A stretch of DNA of 64,000 nucleotides from Hemicordylus capensis (Eukaryota; Chordata; Lepidosauria; Squamata; Cordylidae), in assembly GCF_027244095.1 (NCBI RefSeq), contig NC_069657.1:441529563-441593562 (forward strand). Reading direction: 5' to 3'. The position numbers and the translations under genes were made by a program. The notes under the pieces were generated by a model. That model made no database searches, was not told the origin of the DNA, and saw only the letters and a list, made by a program, of their open reading frames with translations. How positions within the stretch are numbered: the first letter of the stretch is position 1; each line of letters begins with the position of its first letter. This document shows, in pieces, positions 1 through 11,400 of this stretch.

Positions 1-1290
1 TGGTCGTTCTCGTCTTCTCTTTCCTTCAACTTTTCCCAGCATTATGGGCTTCTCAAGGGAGCTGGATCTTCACAAAATGTGTCTAAAGTATGATAGTTTG
101 AGCCTGGTCATTTGTGCCTCGAGTGAAAATTCTGGATTGATTCGTTCTGTGATCCATTTCTTTGTTTTCCTGGCTGTCCATGGTATCCTCAAAAGTCTTC
201 TCCAATAAAAAAAGTTCAAAAGCGTCAATGCTTTTGCTTCTTCAAAGTCCAGCTTTTACATCCATAGAGTGTCACGCGGAAAACCATTGATTGAGAGATT
301 CTAATCTTTGTAGGTATAGACACATTGCGTCATCTAAATATCCTTTCCCAGGCCTTCATGGCTACCCTACCAAGTGTTAGTCTGGGGCATATTTCTTGAC
401 TGCTGGATCCTTTACTGTTGATGATCGATCCTAAAAGGCACAAGCTATCCACCACTTCAATGTCTTCACTGTCAATTCTGAGGCTGGTTGCTGTACCCAT
501 TGTCATTAGTTTAGTCTTCTTTACATTTAATTGTAGTTCCATTTTTTCACTGTGCTCCTTGACTTTCACTACTAGAGCTTGCAGATCATCCGCATTCTCA
601 GAGTGGTGGTATCAGCGTAGCGCAGGTTGTTGATGTTTCTTTCTCCAACTTTAAAACCACGCTCATCTTCTTCCAATCCAGCTTCTCTCAGCATATGTTC
701 AGCATATAAATTGAATAAAGAAGGAGAAAGTGTACAGCCTTGTCTTACTCCTTTGCTGATCTGGAACCAGTCTGTTTCACCATGTTCTGTCTGGACTGTG
801 GCTTCCTGCTCCGTGTACAGGATTCTCATGAGAACAATGAGATGTTCTGGGATGCCCATTTTCTTAAGGATATTCCACAACTTGACATGGTCCATGCAGT
901 TGAAGGCTTTTCTGTAGTCAATAAAGCACATATGACTTCTTTCTGGTATTCTTTGGCTTTCTCAATTATCCAGCATGCTTCAGCAATGATGTCTCGGGTT
1001 CCTCAGCCTTTTCTGAAACCAGCTTGAACTTCCAGCATTTCCCTTTCCATGTAGGGCTCTAATCTGCATTGGATGATCCTGAGCATTATTTTACTAGCAT
1101 GTGAAATTAAGGATATTGTGCAATGGTTTGCACAATCTGTTAAGTCTCCTTTCTTTGGTATGGGTATGTAGACTGACCTCTTCCAATTTGTTGGCCACTG
1201 TGTTGTTCTCCAAATTTGCTGGCATAGTTTGGTTAGATCCTTGACTGATTCTTCTTCATATTCATATTCTTCTGCCATATTTCTGTAGCT
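1..1290 (-). mobile_element. Bov-B (RTE clade) LINE, 3' ORF2 fragment
   Basis: On the minus strand this encodes a reverse transcriptase of Bov-B type: VQAGFRKG, CFIDYRKAFNCMDHVKLW, KGVRQGCTLSPSLFNLYAE and NINNLRYAD, then the C-terminal LNVKKTKLM and DSLCLLGSI. The catalytic YADD is changed (YADT), and the reading frame is split between several frames, so it is dead. It enters from before base 1 and ends near 1290, directly next to a CR1-like tail. Bov-B is abundant in squamates. It lies in ERLEC1 intron 1. Confidence 0.9.
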
Positions 1291-1295
1291 GTTCA

Positions 1296-1505
1296 GAAGG
1301 CCAGTAGCTTGGATGACTTTAAAAGGGGCTTAGACAAATTCATGGAGAACAGGTCTATCAATGGCTACTATTCTGGTGGCTATTGGCCACCTCCAGCCTC
1401 AGAGACACGATGCCTCAATACCAGTTGCAGGGGAGCAACAGCAGGAGAGAGGGCATGCACATACCTCTTGCTTGTGGGCTTCCCAGCCGTGTTCACTTAT
1501 GTCCG
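1296..1505 (+). mobile_element. CR1-like LINE 3'-end fragment
   Basis: The stretch shares long similarity with 29745-30085 and 63490-63890 ([16 protein letters not shown]-like coding end, then CCACCTCCAGCCTCAGAG). It is the C-terminus and 3' UTR of a CR1-like non-LTR element. It is truncated before the usual end. Confidence 0.6.
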
Positions 1506-1719
1506 CTCAGCTAATTTTAGATCCCACTAAGGATGAATCAAGAAGGCCCCATTCTGAAGGCACATGCACACATACTGTCTTGATACTGCCACTCAGAACA
1601 AAATTCATTCTGCACACAGATGGAAAAAAATTAGAGAGAACACTGCTTCCTAGAAGCATCTGGTGGGCCAGAGGGACAAGCAACCATGGAGGAAAGGTCT
1701 CTTTATTATCTTTATAGCT

Positions 1720-1880
1720 CATAGGAACATAGGAAGCTGCCTTATATTGAGTCATACCATTGCTCCATCTAGGTCAGTATTGTCTACAAAAACTGGCAGT
1801 AGTTTCTCTAAGGTTATATACAGGAGTCTCTCTCAGCCCTCTCTTGGAGGTGCCAGGGAGGGAATTTGTAACTCACTTTG
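1720..1880 (-). repeat. 5S-headed SINE, partial 3' part
   Basis: AGGAAGCTGCCTTATATTGA followed by CCATCTAGGTCAG and CTCTCAGCCCTCTCTTGGAG matches the 3' half of the SINE family seen full-length at 23222-23515. The 5S-like head is missing here. Confidence 0.7.
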
Positions 1881-4829
1881 TAGGGCAGACACTTTCTAAA
1901 GTGACAGGCCTTTTTTGATTACGTTTTCCTACCCTCTGTGGTCTCTCTTGGTGTCTTCACTCCCTTGTGGTAGTGCCACCTTTTTCTTTCAAGATTGCTG
2001 TGCTTTAAACAGTCATCACACCAGGCAAGAATTTGACATAAGCAGCTTCTGTCATTATGTCCACATGCCAGGGAACGTCTTGAATTTCTGTATATTCTGC
2101 TTTGAAGCGCAGGAGCCATGCAATAAAGGGAATGGAGCATCCCAAGTTTATAGTAAGGCAGAGGGTGACTGAAGATACAAATAAGAAACAAGTAGTTCTA
2201 AGTAGAACTAATGGAACCTACATTCTGTTTTTTAACATGCCAACTCTTACCTAAGATCCCCTCCCATATGCTGTGGTCTGTATCTGTCAGAACATGGGTT
2301 ACAAAGGGATGCTGTCTATAATTTGGCTGCCATCTTGAAATGTGACAGATTAGCAAAAAATGCCCCTTTCAGGGTCTTAGGACACCACCCCACACCCCAT
2401 ATTCTGTGAATTTGGTTTGTATTTGTGAGGCCCTCAGTCCACAGCCACCAGTATAAGGTGGTAACTAGTTTCACTTCCAGTCACTGATCCCTCTGTCTCA
2501 TTAGAAATATCAAAAAGTCAGTCGTGTGGTAAATAAAGTGAGCAAATAGACATAATGCGAGAATAAAACAGACACCCCAGTAAAATAGTGGAAAAACAAG
2601 AATATGTTTACTATAATAGTGTTCACAAATCCAAAAAACAGTACAGGAACAAATTATAGAAAATTCAGTTAGGCAAGAGTACAATTTAAAAGTATAAAAC
2701 AAACAAGCTTGCTCACCTTCTCATCTAAGACCTAGCAGGTTTCTATAGGCCCAGCTCCCTCACTGCCACTTGCCCCAGCAGCTTCAGCCTGACCCTACTT
2801 TGCTAGTGTTCCAGCCTTCCAGCTCACACAGCACTCTGCTCCTCAGCAGCTCTTCTTTCTTGCTGTTCAACTCTCCATTTTTATCCAGTTCCATATCTGG
2901 AAGTGTATGACTTTCCAGATACATAAACCAATCGGGGAGATTCTTCCCTGAGGCAGCCAGAACCTTCTGTCTCTGCCTAAAGATAACCAGTAAGAACACG
3001 AAGTAATCTTCTCTCCAAAACTCTGCAGCACACAACTTGTAGTTGCCACCTCAGACTTGGCTATTTTAACCCCTGCAGAGCTTAGAGGGAGCAAACCAAA
3101 GGGAAAACAAATCCACAAAACATAAAAGGAAGGGGTGATACGTTCACGGTATTGGACTGTAAATGCAAAAGCTGTCAAAGGAGCATGCAGACATAGTGAT
3201 CTCATAAGCCTTCTTCCCTTCAGAAAGTAGGCCAAAAATAGAATAAAGTTGTAGGACAGCTTGAAAGCCACTGTGACTCAGTGAATGAGGAGTTGCACTT
3301 GGATCTGGAGCTAGGAAACTCCAGATGCCTCTGTCTGCCACGATCTCATTTCTTCTCCCTAAGACAAGTCATTGTCCCTTAGCCTTGGTTTTTCCAGTCT
3401 ATGCAGTGGAAATATTATTGTTCAGTCTTACAGAGTTCTGTTCAGAGTAAATGCAATAAGAAAAAGTTCTAGTAAATTCCAGGCATGCAGGACTCTGCCC
3501 TTATGAGCTAGAATACTTGGAAGAGCAGCTGGGCAAAAGACGACCACCACCAAGTTCCAACAGGACATTTTAATGAATGTGCAAGTACATTTTCTAGTTA
3601 GTGAAAGTAAGAGTTGTTTGGTATATGATAAGTTGCCGAAGAAATTTTAGAGTTGACTTTCCTTGGGATTTTAAAGTGACTCTTGGGCATTTTTATATGT
3701 ATGAGGCTAAGAAATCCTTGGGTCTATTAAGGCCCTGATGTAGAAGGAATTAGACATTGATTTTGCGAGGTGGTCCATTGACTTTGATAATCGATTTTGG
3801 TTTCAACAAGTTTAGATGTAGCTAACTGCCTCTATGATTTTGCAATCATAGGAGGTTATGCTTCATTACTTTTGAGGTTTACTCAATTTCAGTGATGTGT
3901 AAGGGAAAGTTTGCTGCATATTTCCAAATCAGCCTTTCAAACAAGCACAAAAACTAGTGCAGACGGATGGCTGAGCAGTGCATCACAGGGTGGTTTGTAC
4001 ATGGGTTTAGCAAACTGCTTGCCTATATGAAATGGTTCTTGACCCATGATGTGGGTAGCTATAATTGTCGAGCTATACTGAGACTGTACATTTTTTGCGA
4101 CAGATCTTTGAGGTAGACAGCAATAGGTTATACATTCTGATTGCCAAAGAAAGGGTGGGGGGATGAATGTATATTAGGATGAGTGAAGGACAGATGAATT
4201 GCCAAGTAACATTTCCCCCAAAAAACCTACTTGATGCTTAAAGATGTGTCCAAGTTCAAATTTTTTATTAACCTTTAACTATAATAATAACCATAACAAT
4301 CATGATAAACACAATTACAAGTTGACTTCCCGCGCACCTCTCTTCGTGATACCAACTATACGTTTTACCCTTATTGTAATATTAATTAAAAAAGAAAAAC
4401 ACAAATTTAAACCTTAAACCTAAACTTAAAGATGTGTCGAGTCCACCAGCAGCTGTTGGGCTAGCCACACATTGTCTGGCTCTTTCTTTGTTGCCAGCAT
4501 AAAATGAAAATGATGATATCGAAGGCCAGTCAAGGGGTTTCTATTCTCGGGACTCCAGGTTTTTTCTTTTTTTCAGAGGGAGGAGCCACAGCAAAATTCT
4601 TAGAAGTCTGGTGATCAGTTGCCTTGTTTTTAAATGAATTATTCTTGATTCTCTCTCACACTAAAAATGGGGGTGGGAGGAGTAACATGTATATATTACT
4701 ATATAAACAAGGCTCTAGTTGGTATGGGTATACAAAACACTTGACAGGTGAATCCTAGCCTAATCTGCACTATGCCCTGCAGTCAAGTCAACTTACAGGA
4801 CATGTGAAATGAGTGAACCTAGTGCAGTT
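1881..4829. other. ERLEC1 intron 1, no recognised feature
   Basis: No exon, RNA gene or known repeat was recognised. The sequence is AT-rich, with a short AT-rich low-complexity part at 4255-4430. Open frames here are short and lack known motifs. Confidence 0.5.
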
Positions 4830-5288
4830 TAGGGATGTGTACAGAACTGGCAGGGGCCAGTTCGACAGCAGGGTAGGGATGGCTTTAAGGCTGGGGTTGG
4901 GTGTACTCCCTCCCCGCATTTCTCCCACTGACACTGTGAGTCCTTAAGAGCCCGTCGGAGCAGCAGTGTACCTCCGTGCCGCCATTTTCCAGGTGTAGCC
5001 TGGAAGTAGGGAGTGCGACTACGCACGTCCCACAGGCCACGCACATGCACGTGACATGTGCACGCGCACAAGTAGCGTGTGCAGTCGTACTTCCTACTTC
5101 TGGCTGCATCTGGTAAACGGTGGCAAGGAGGTATGCTGGTGCCCCAACGGGCTCTTAAGGACTTATACCAGCGGGGAGAACGTGGCGGGGGGTGGGGTAA
5201 GTGCACCCACCCCTGCCCTTAAAGCTACCCCCTCCACCATCGAACCTTCAAGCCAGCGAGGGTTCGAACCGGTTTGTGCACATCCCTA
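4830..5288. mobile_element. hAT MITE, TAGGGATGTGYAC family, copy 1
   Basis: The 459-base element starts TAGGGATGTGTAC and ends GTGCACATCCCTA. It is flanked by a perfect 8-bp target duplication GTGCAGTT (4822-4829 and 5289-5296), the hallmark of hAT insertion. The interior is GC-rich and palindromic around 5040-5090. Two more copies lie at 15864 and 29188. Confidence 0.88.
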
Positions 5289-5296
5289 GTGCAGTT

Positions 5297-5662
5297 ATTT
5301 AACTCAAGCAGGCTCACTAAACAAAGGCTTGTTTAAAAGCTGAGCAGTATAACTTGGGAAGAGGGACTAGCAAAAGAGCACTGTGGTTAGGAAAAACCAC
5401 ATCTTGTGATTCCCCCGCCCCTCCCCCAGTAGCAGAGAAGAGAAATGACCTGAGACTCCCATCCCCAACATTAAATTGTTCAGTACACCACTTAGGTGTG
5501 GCAGTGCTGGTTGTGCCTGCTCTTTGGTACTGTAAAATTATTCCTTGCAGTAATCAGCCAGCTCAGCAGGTCCATTTTGCTTTAACATTGTATACTTTTT
5601 TTTGTTTAACTCTGATGCATTCCCACTAAGTTTATTTTTTGTGTGTGTTTGGGGTTTTTTAG
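5297..5662. other. End of ERLEC1 intron 1
   Basis: This stretch has no recognised element. A T-rich polypyrimidine tract leads into the exon 2 acceptor at 5661. Confidence 0.5.
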
Positions 5663-5767
5663 CCTACTGCTGGTGTTTTGTACAAAGAAGATCATTACAT
5701 CATTATGACAACAGTAGATAAAGAAAAATACAAGTGCATTCTTCCAGTGGAAGCCAGTGGAGATGAG
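5663..5767 (+). CDS. ERLEC1: ERLEC1 exon 2
   Basis: This 105-base exon is phase 0 at both ends. It reads from [15 protein letters not shown] to ASGDE. The acceptor AG is at 5661-5662 after a T-rich tract and the donor GT is at 5768. It is the first ERLEC1 exon present in the window. Confidence 0.93.
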
Positions 5768-8393
5768 GTGTGTATATATTTATGTTATTATGCAATAGTT
5801 TCTGCAGCAGCTATTTTATTTATGCTTAGAGTGCATTGGTTAGTTTTCTGTTTTAAAAAAACACAATGCACAAAATAGATCAAAACATGATATTAATTCA
5901 AAAATCGACAACTAGCTGCAAGTGATATGCCAGGCGTATAACGTTTGGCAAGATTTTGAACAGAAGCTTCACTGGAAAGTGTCTCTGAGAACAGGAGCTT
6001 TGACTACCATTGCAAAACCAAGCTCAGAGTTGGAGGCATCATGCAGTTAATTTGAGGTGCTGGACCTGTGATAGTGCTAAAGATACATCATAAATACAAA
6101 GTGTCTTGTTGAAGTTGAGCATACCTCATGGAGTCCTTGGGTTCATTAAGATATTCAGGAACAAGCATTTTTTCAAATTCCCTATTTGAAAAGTAGTTAA
6201 ATCTTTGGGGATTAAAGGGGGATTAAATCTGTGGGGACCTGAACCAGTAACTTCTCAGTAATGTCTCTTGTTCTTTGAAACAGTCTGTCTAGGGAAAAGC
6301 CCCTCAACCCAAACCTTTGGGCCTTTGGAAGGAGTAAAGGTTTTCCTCTTTGGAAGACTTTCAGTAGATAACTATGAATTGCTTGATAGTTTAACTATGT
6401 TGGTTTTCTGGCCTGTACTATTCATATTAGTTGCTGGCTTTATGGGGTGGGCAGGTGTGTAATATATTTATATTTTTAGATTGTGAGTCCTTTGGGGACA
6501 GGAAACCATCTTATTTAATTATTATTTCTGTATGTAAACCGCTTTGGAAACTTTTGTTGAAAAGCAGTGTATAAAATATTAATTGTTGTGTGCATCTGTC
6601 TTTTGGTTTTGGTAGCTGGAGCAGATTTCCCACTGGGCAGAATATAAACTATATTAGATTAGTGATAGGTTATCAAATCAGTTTATTAAAACAGTAACAA
6701 AACAATACTTACAGATGAATAATCCAGCAAAAGAAATAATTAGAGTGGAAATAATAGAGCAAGGACTATAGTAGTGAGCTCTGAAAGGTCTACTAAAACA
6801 AAGACTTTTTTGCTTGCCTTGAGAAGGCCAGCAGGGAGTAGGCAGTGCAGACCTTTCTTGAGAGAGAATAACAATATTGGTGCTGCCACGGAGAAAGGAG
6901 GAGGCTCATCTAGCCTCCCTGTAGAATGGAATCTAGAGCAAGGCCTTATCAGAAGCTTTTAAGTGTCCAGTGGGGGGACACACACACACACACACACACA
7001 GAGGGAGACACTTGCAATTCTAGCCTGTCTAATCTACTTGAATACACATATTTTGATAGGCATTGCTACTGATAAGGCGATGCTTCTGTGTGAGTTTAGA
7101 ACAGTTGAAATTCTGTCTTTCACTTCTGGGTTGTTGCACTGAAGTTCTGTCGGTACAGGGAGCTTGTTCTGAATAAGAAGAATCCTCGTTTTCTTCATGC
7201 TAAAGTCATGCATGCAAAGTGGCTCCTTGTTACTTTTTAATATACTGTTGGTTGTTATATGTTCTGCTCTTCAAGCATCCAAAAATATTCTTACATATTA
7301 TCTACTGTGTAAGTAAAACTCTGTGTGTGTGTGTGAGAGAGAGAGAGTGGGGGGGGGGAGCACACACTATAAGAATAAAATCCAAAGAGCTGCTTAGGTT
7401 TCTCACAAGGGGATTGCACTAGCCCAGCAGAGCTTTGACCTTTTGCTTTGTATAGCTGACCATATCATAAAAACTGCTCTGAAATTTCTCTCTGTTTCAA
7501 AACCAGTCAGCCCTGGAAAAGGACGGAGCTGCCCCTTTCCCCAGTACTGCCTGGATCAGGGGAAGGAGCTGCCCTCCGCTACTCCACAAACATATTTCAT
7601 GCTTCTTTTGATTCTGACCAATATTTTTCATTGTTCTTTAAGAAAGCTAGTGGGACGCTTCATCATATGAGGGCCAGGAACATATACTTGAAGTATGACA
7701 ACTTTGAAAATGAATTTGAATCCACACTGTGTGGATTCCAGTGCTTCTTAATTGCTTTTCTATTAACGTGATAAGTGTAAGCTATTTGTAATTTATTAAA
7801 ATGAACCAATGTTTCTCTATTAAAATGTGATAAGTGTTTTGTGTTTGTTTACTGACATCCATTTTCTTGTTCTATTTAGGAGGAAGACAAGGATTACAAA
7901 GGGCCCAACCCTGCAGAATTGCTGGAGCCTTTGTTTAAGCAAAGCAGCTGTTCTTACAGAGTATGTCCACCTTCGTTTAAGACAAAAGTGCCTGGATCCT
8001 AACATCTACATTAGTAACCAGGACCCCACAGTGTAAAGTGGGATAAGCTGTGTAGAAGTATGTGTGTGTTTCTTGCAAACCTCCACTGCACTTAGATTTC
8101 AGGTTTGCCCAGTTTCACAAATGTGAGTCCTCTGTAAGTCAGTGGATGATGCTCACACATAACTTAAGGATTCTGACCATCAGCTGATGATGTACTGAAT
8201 CTGAATAATTACAGGAGCAAAATGTGCCATGAAGTGTTGTTAATATTGTGTAAAAGAAAGGGTGTTTCACCTGCTCATCTTTGAGATTAGTTAAAGCCTC
8301 AGAAAGATTGTGAGGGTGTTAAGCAACCACTATGCTTCTTCCCTCCAAGTTCATTGTATACTTGTAATAATACTGTGAATACATCAGGCTATA

Positions 8394-8463
<70 letters not shown>

Positions 8464-11400
8464 GTGATTCAGCCAAGTTGGCTGGTGAGCTTCCTGAGCA
8501 GGGGAGGCTTTAGTTCAGTGGTAGAGCATCTGCTTTGCATGCAGAAGATCCTGAGTTTAATCCATGGCATTTCCATGTAGGTTTGAGAAAAAAAACCCTG
8601 TCTAAAAGTAGGGGGAACTGCTAGCACTGAGTCATCTCACTCAGTATAAAGCAGCTTGGGTCTCCTACCCAAACTCTTAATTGCGAGACAGCATTAGCTT
8701 TCACTGTCATTAGACTGGCTTCACACACAATTTAAAATTACAGCCTTTTTTAGTTGGAAGGGACCTTGGGGGGTCTTCTGTTCTAACCTCCTGCTTAGCA
8801 TAACGGCTGCTGCATCCCTGACAGCTGTCCATCTAGCCTCTATTTGAAAACCTCCAGTGAAGCAGAGCCTACCACTGCATGAGGCGGATGTTTCTACTGT
8901 TAAGTTCTACTGTACAGTTAAGAGATTCTTCCTAATGCCTCGCCTAAGTCTGCTTCCTTGACACCCATTGGTTCTGTTATTTATATACCACCCTTTGTCC
9001 TAAGACCTGCCCTTCACTCTAGTCCTGCCCTCAGGAGCAACAGAGAACAAGTCCCTCCTCCTATACAACAAGCCTTCCAGGTATTTGAAGGCAGCTACCC
9101 CCTCTCCCCTTAGTTTTCTCTTTTCCAGCTTAACCCAACTCCTTTAACTGTTCCTCATTGTACTTAGTTTCCAGACTCCTCACCATTGTCGTTGCCCTCC
9201 TCTGAATTTGTTCCAGTTTATCTGTGCCTTTCTTAAAATCTGGGACCCAGAACTGAACACAGTGGCTGATATCCAGAGCAACAGAGCACTTGCAGGAAGA
9301 TGCCAGGCTAGCACAAAATTGTTGCACGGAATCTGGAGCTTGCACTGATTTATTGGGGGATTTATGTGCAAGAATGCAATTCTGCAAATCCCATTTTTTT
9401 AGCACAACTAAGCTAATTTGCTTGTAAATGCAAGCATGCTCCTGCAAGTGACGTCTGACCAGCACAGAAGAGAGTGGAGCAATTACTTCTCATTATCTGG
9501 AGACTATGCCTCTATTAATGCAGCCTATGATTGCATTAACTTTTTAGCAGCTCCTTCACACTGCTGATTCATGTTCAACTTGCTGTCCACTAAGACACGT
9601 TGGTCCCTTTCACTTTTACGCTGCCAAGCCAAGGCTCCCACCTCTGATGTTTCTTACCCAAACACACATGTCTCTGTTGAACTACATCTTGCTGGTTTTT
9701 GCCCAATATTCCAGCCTGTCTGGATCACATTGAATCTTGATTAAGTCCATAGCTATTTAGAATTAATTTAATGCCACACATTTCCACAATTCTTCTTGTA
9801 TTTGCACAATATATGAAATAGAGGTGTCATAGCTAATAATGTGGTGTGCCAGAAGAAGAAGACCTGAAGTTGTATAGATGGCCCAAACATCCTTCTGTAC
9901 AGATGGCATGTAGGAGCAGGTAGGGATAGCTTGCAGTTACCAGTGTGCCTCCTAGGTTGGAGTGATGCTGAAAAGAGCATTGCATTATAGACTCTTAACT
10001 GGCTCCACAGTGGCTAGGTTTGATTTGAACCCATTTCACCCTGTAAGAATGAGGCACACTGACATAGCCTATCATGTATGCTGAGACACCCAAACACTAG
10101 GCTATATCTGCTGCCTAAACTATAGTACATTTCAATGATTGTCGTTTTACATTGCCCGTTGGTATTCTGGCTTTATAATACTGGCTCTTCTGCGTATATC
10201 AGTTAACACTGTTTGTTTGTTTATTTAAAGATTGAATCCTATTGGACTTACGAAGTCTGTCATGGTAAACACATTCGCCAGTATCATGAAGAAAAGGAAA
10301 CTGGTCAGGTATGTACCATTAAAGGATTGGAAATTATCTGCTGCTAGATGAGGACATCTCACGTGGGTTGTCCTTCCCATGTGCTCCAGAGGGTAAGACT
10401 TGTGTTAACTGAGGCTAAAGCTTTATAAGGTCAGGAAGGGTAACGGTCCTTTATCCAGCTCCAGAGACGGTATCTATCTAGCCTTCAGCCAAGTCTCTCT
10501 ATTCTTGACTATTCCTCCTTCTTAGCCACTACCTTCCTTACTCTTTTCTTGTCTGCATTGCCTTTTTCTTTCTTTTACAAAAACAAAAAGCCATTCCCCC
10601 CCCCCTTTTTTTTTTCTTTCTCTTCTCCTTTCCTTTCTCTCCTACCTCCTCATGGAGCGCAAAAATTCCTCTGGAACGGACCAGACATGCATCAAGAACA
10701 TCTTGGTCCCAAAGGGGAAGAAGTAGAATCCCCTTTTCCCGTCAGCTAGAAGGACTGGTAATGCTACTCGATGGCCACGCGGCCGCCGCCACCCACCAGG
10801 TCCTAAGCGGCGCCACGGGAGGGTGGGAGTGGGCCTGACCCCTTGGAAGGCCCCTCTGATGGGTACCAGTCTTCCTTAAACCACAAGCATTCTCTGATAT
10901 CAGATGGCCTTACTGGCGGCTCCCACAGCACCCCCAACACAGCCGAATGTTCCATCAGAGGCCCCGACAGGAGCAACATCCACGCAGGATTGTGAGGCCT
11001 CCCAAGCAGCCGTGACGAGAGGAGTCTCCTCCTCCAGCTGGGCCCAGCGCTCCTCCACTGCCCCTACTGGGGCCTGCTGGAGAAGACTTGGCTGGACAAC
11101 CAGCGCAGCCAGGTGACCCGTCAGGAGGGAGGGCTCCACTTGGGCCTCTCCTTTCCCCAGAAAAACCAGCCAATACTAGCAGGGGGGTGAATACCAATAC
11201 CTGAGGAGGGTGAAATGGGAGGGCCTTCCAGGCCAATGCAGCCTCCACCTCTCCAGCCAGGTTTACCAGAGGGGATGCCTCATCAGCTGGCCAGCCCACC
11301 TGACCATCAACTGGTGAGACTAGGGTCTTTGCGGCCTCCCCCTGCCCGTCCTGATCTTGTGGTCCCTTCACCTGCCCTCCCTGCGGAGATGCCAGCTGCA

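Noticed and set aside
4830-5288. GC-rich block upstream of ERLEC1 exon 2 as the missing exon 1 and CpG promoter
   Set aside because: It has TAGGGATG/CATCCCTA ends and a perfect 8-base target duplication, so it is a hAT MITE. It contains no signal peptide or ERLEC1 N-terminal sequence.
8497-8570. A functional tRNA-Ala gene
   Set aside because: The cloverleaf is decayed and followed by a SINE body shared with other copies, so it is a SINE head. The same holds for 36148-36225.
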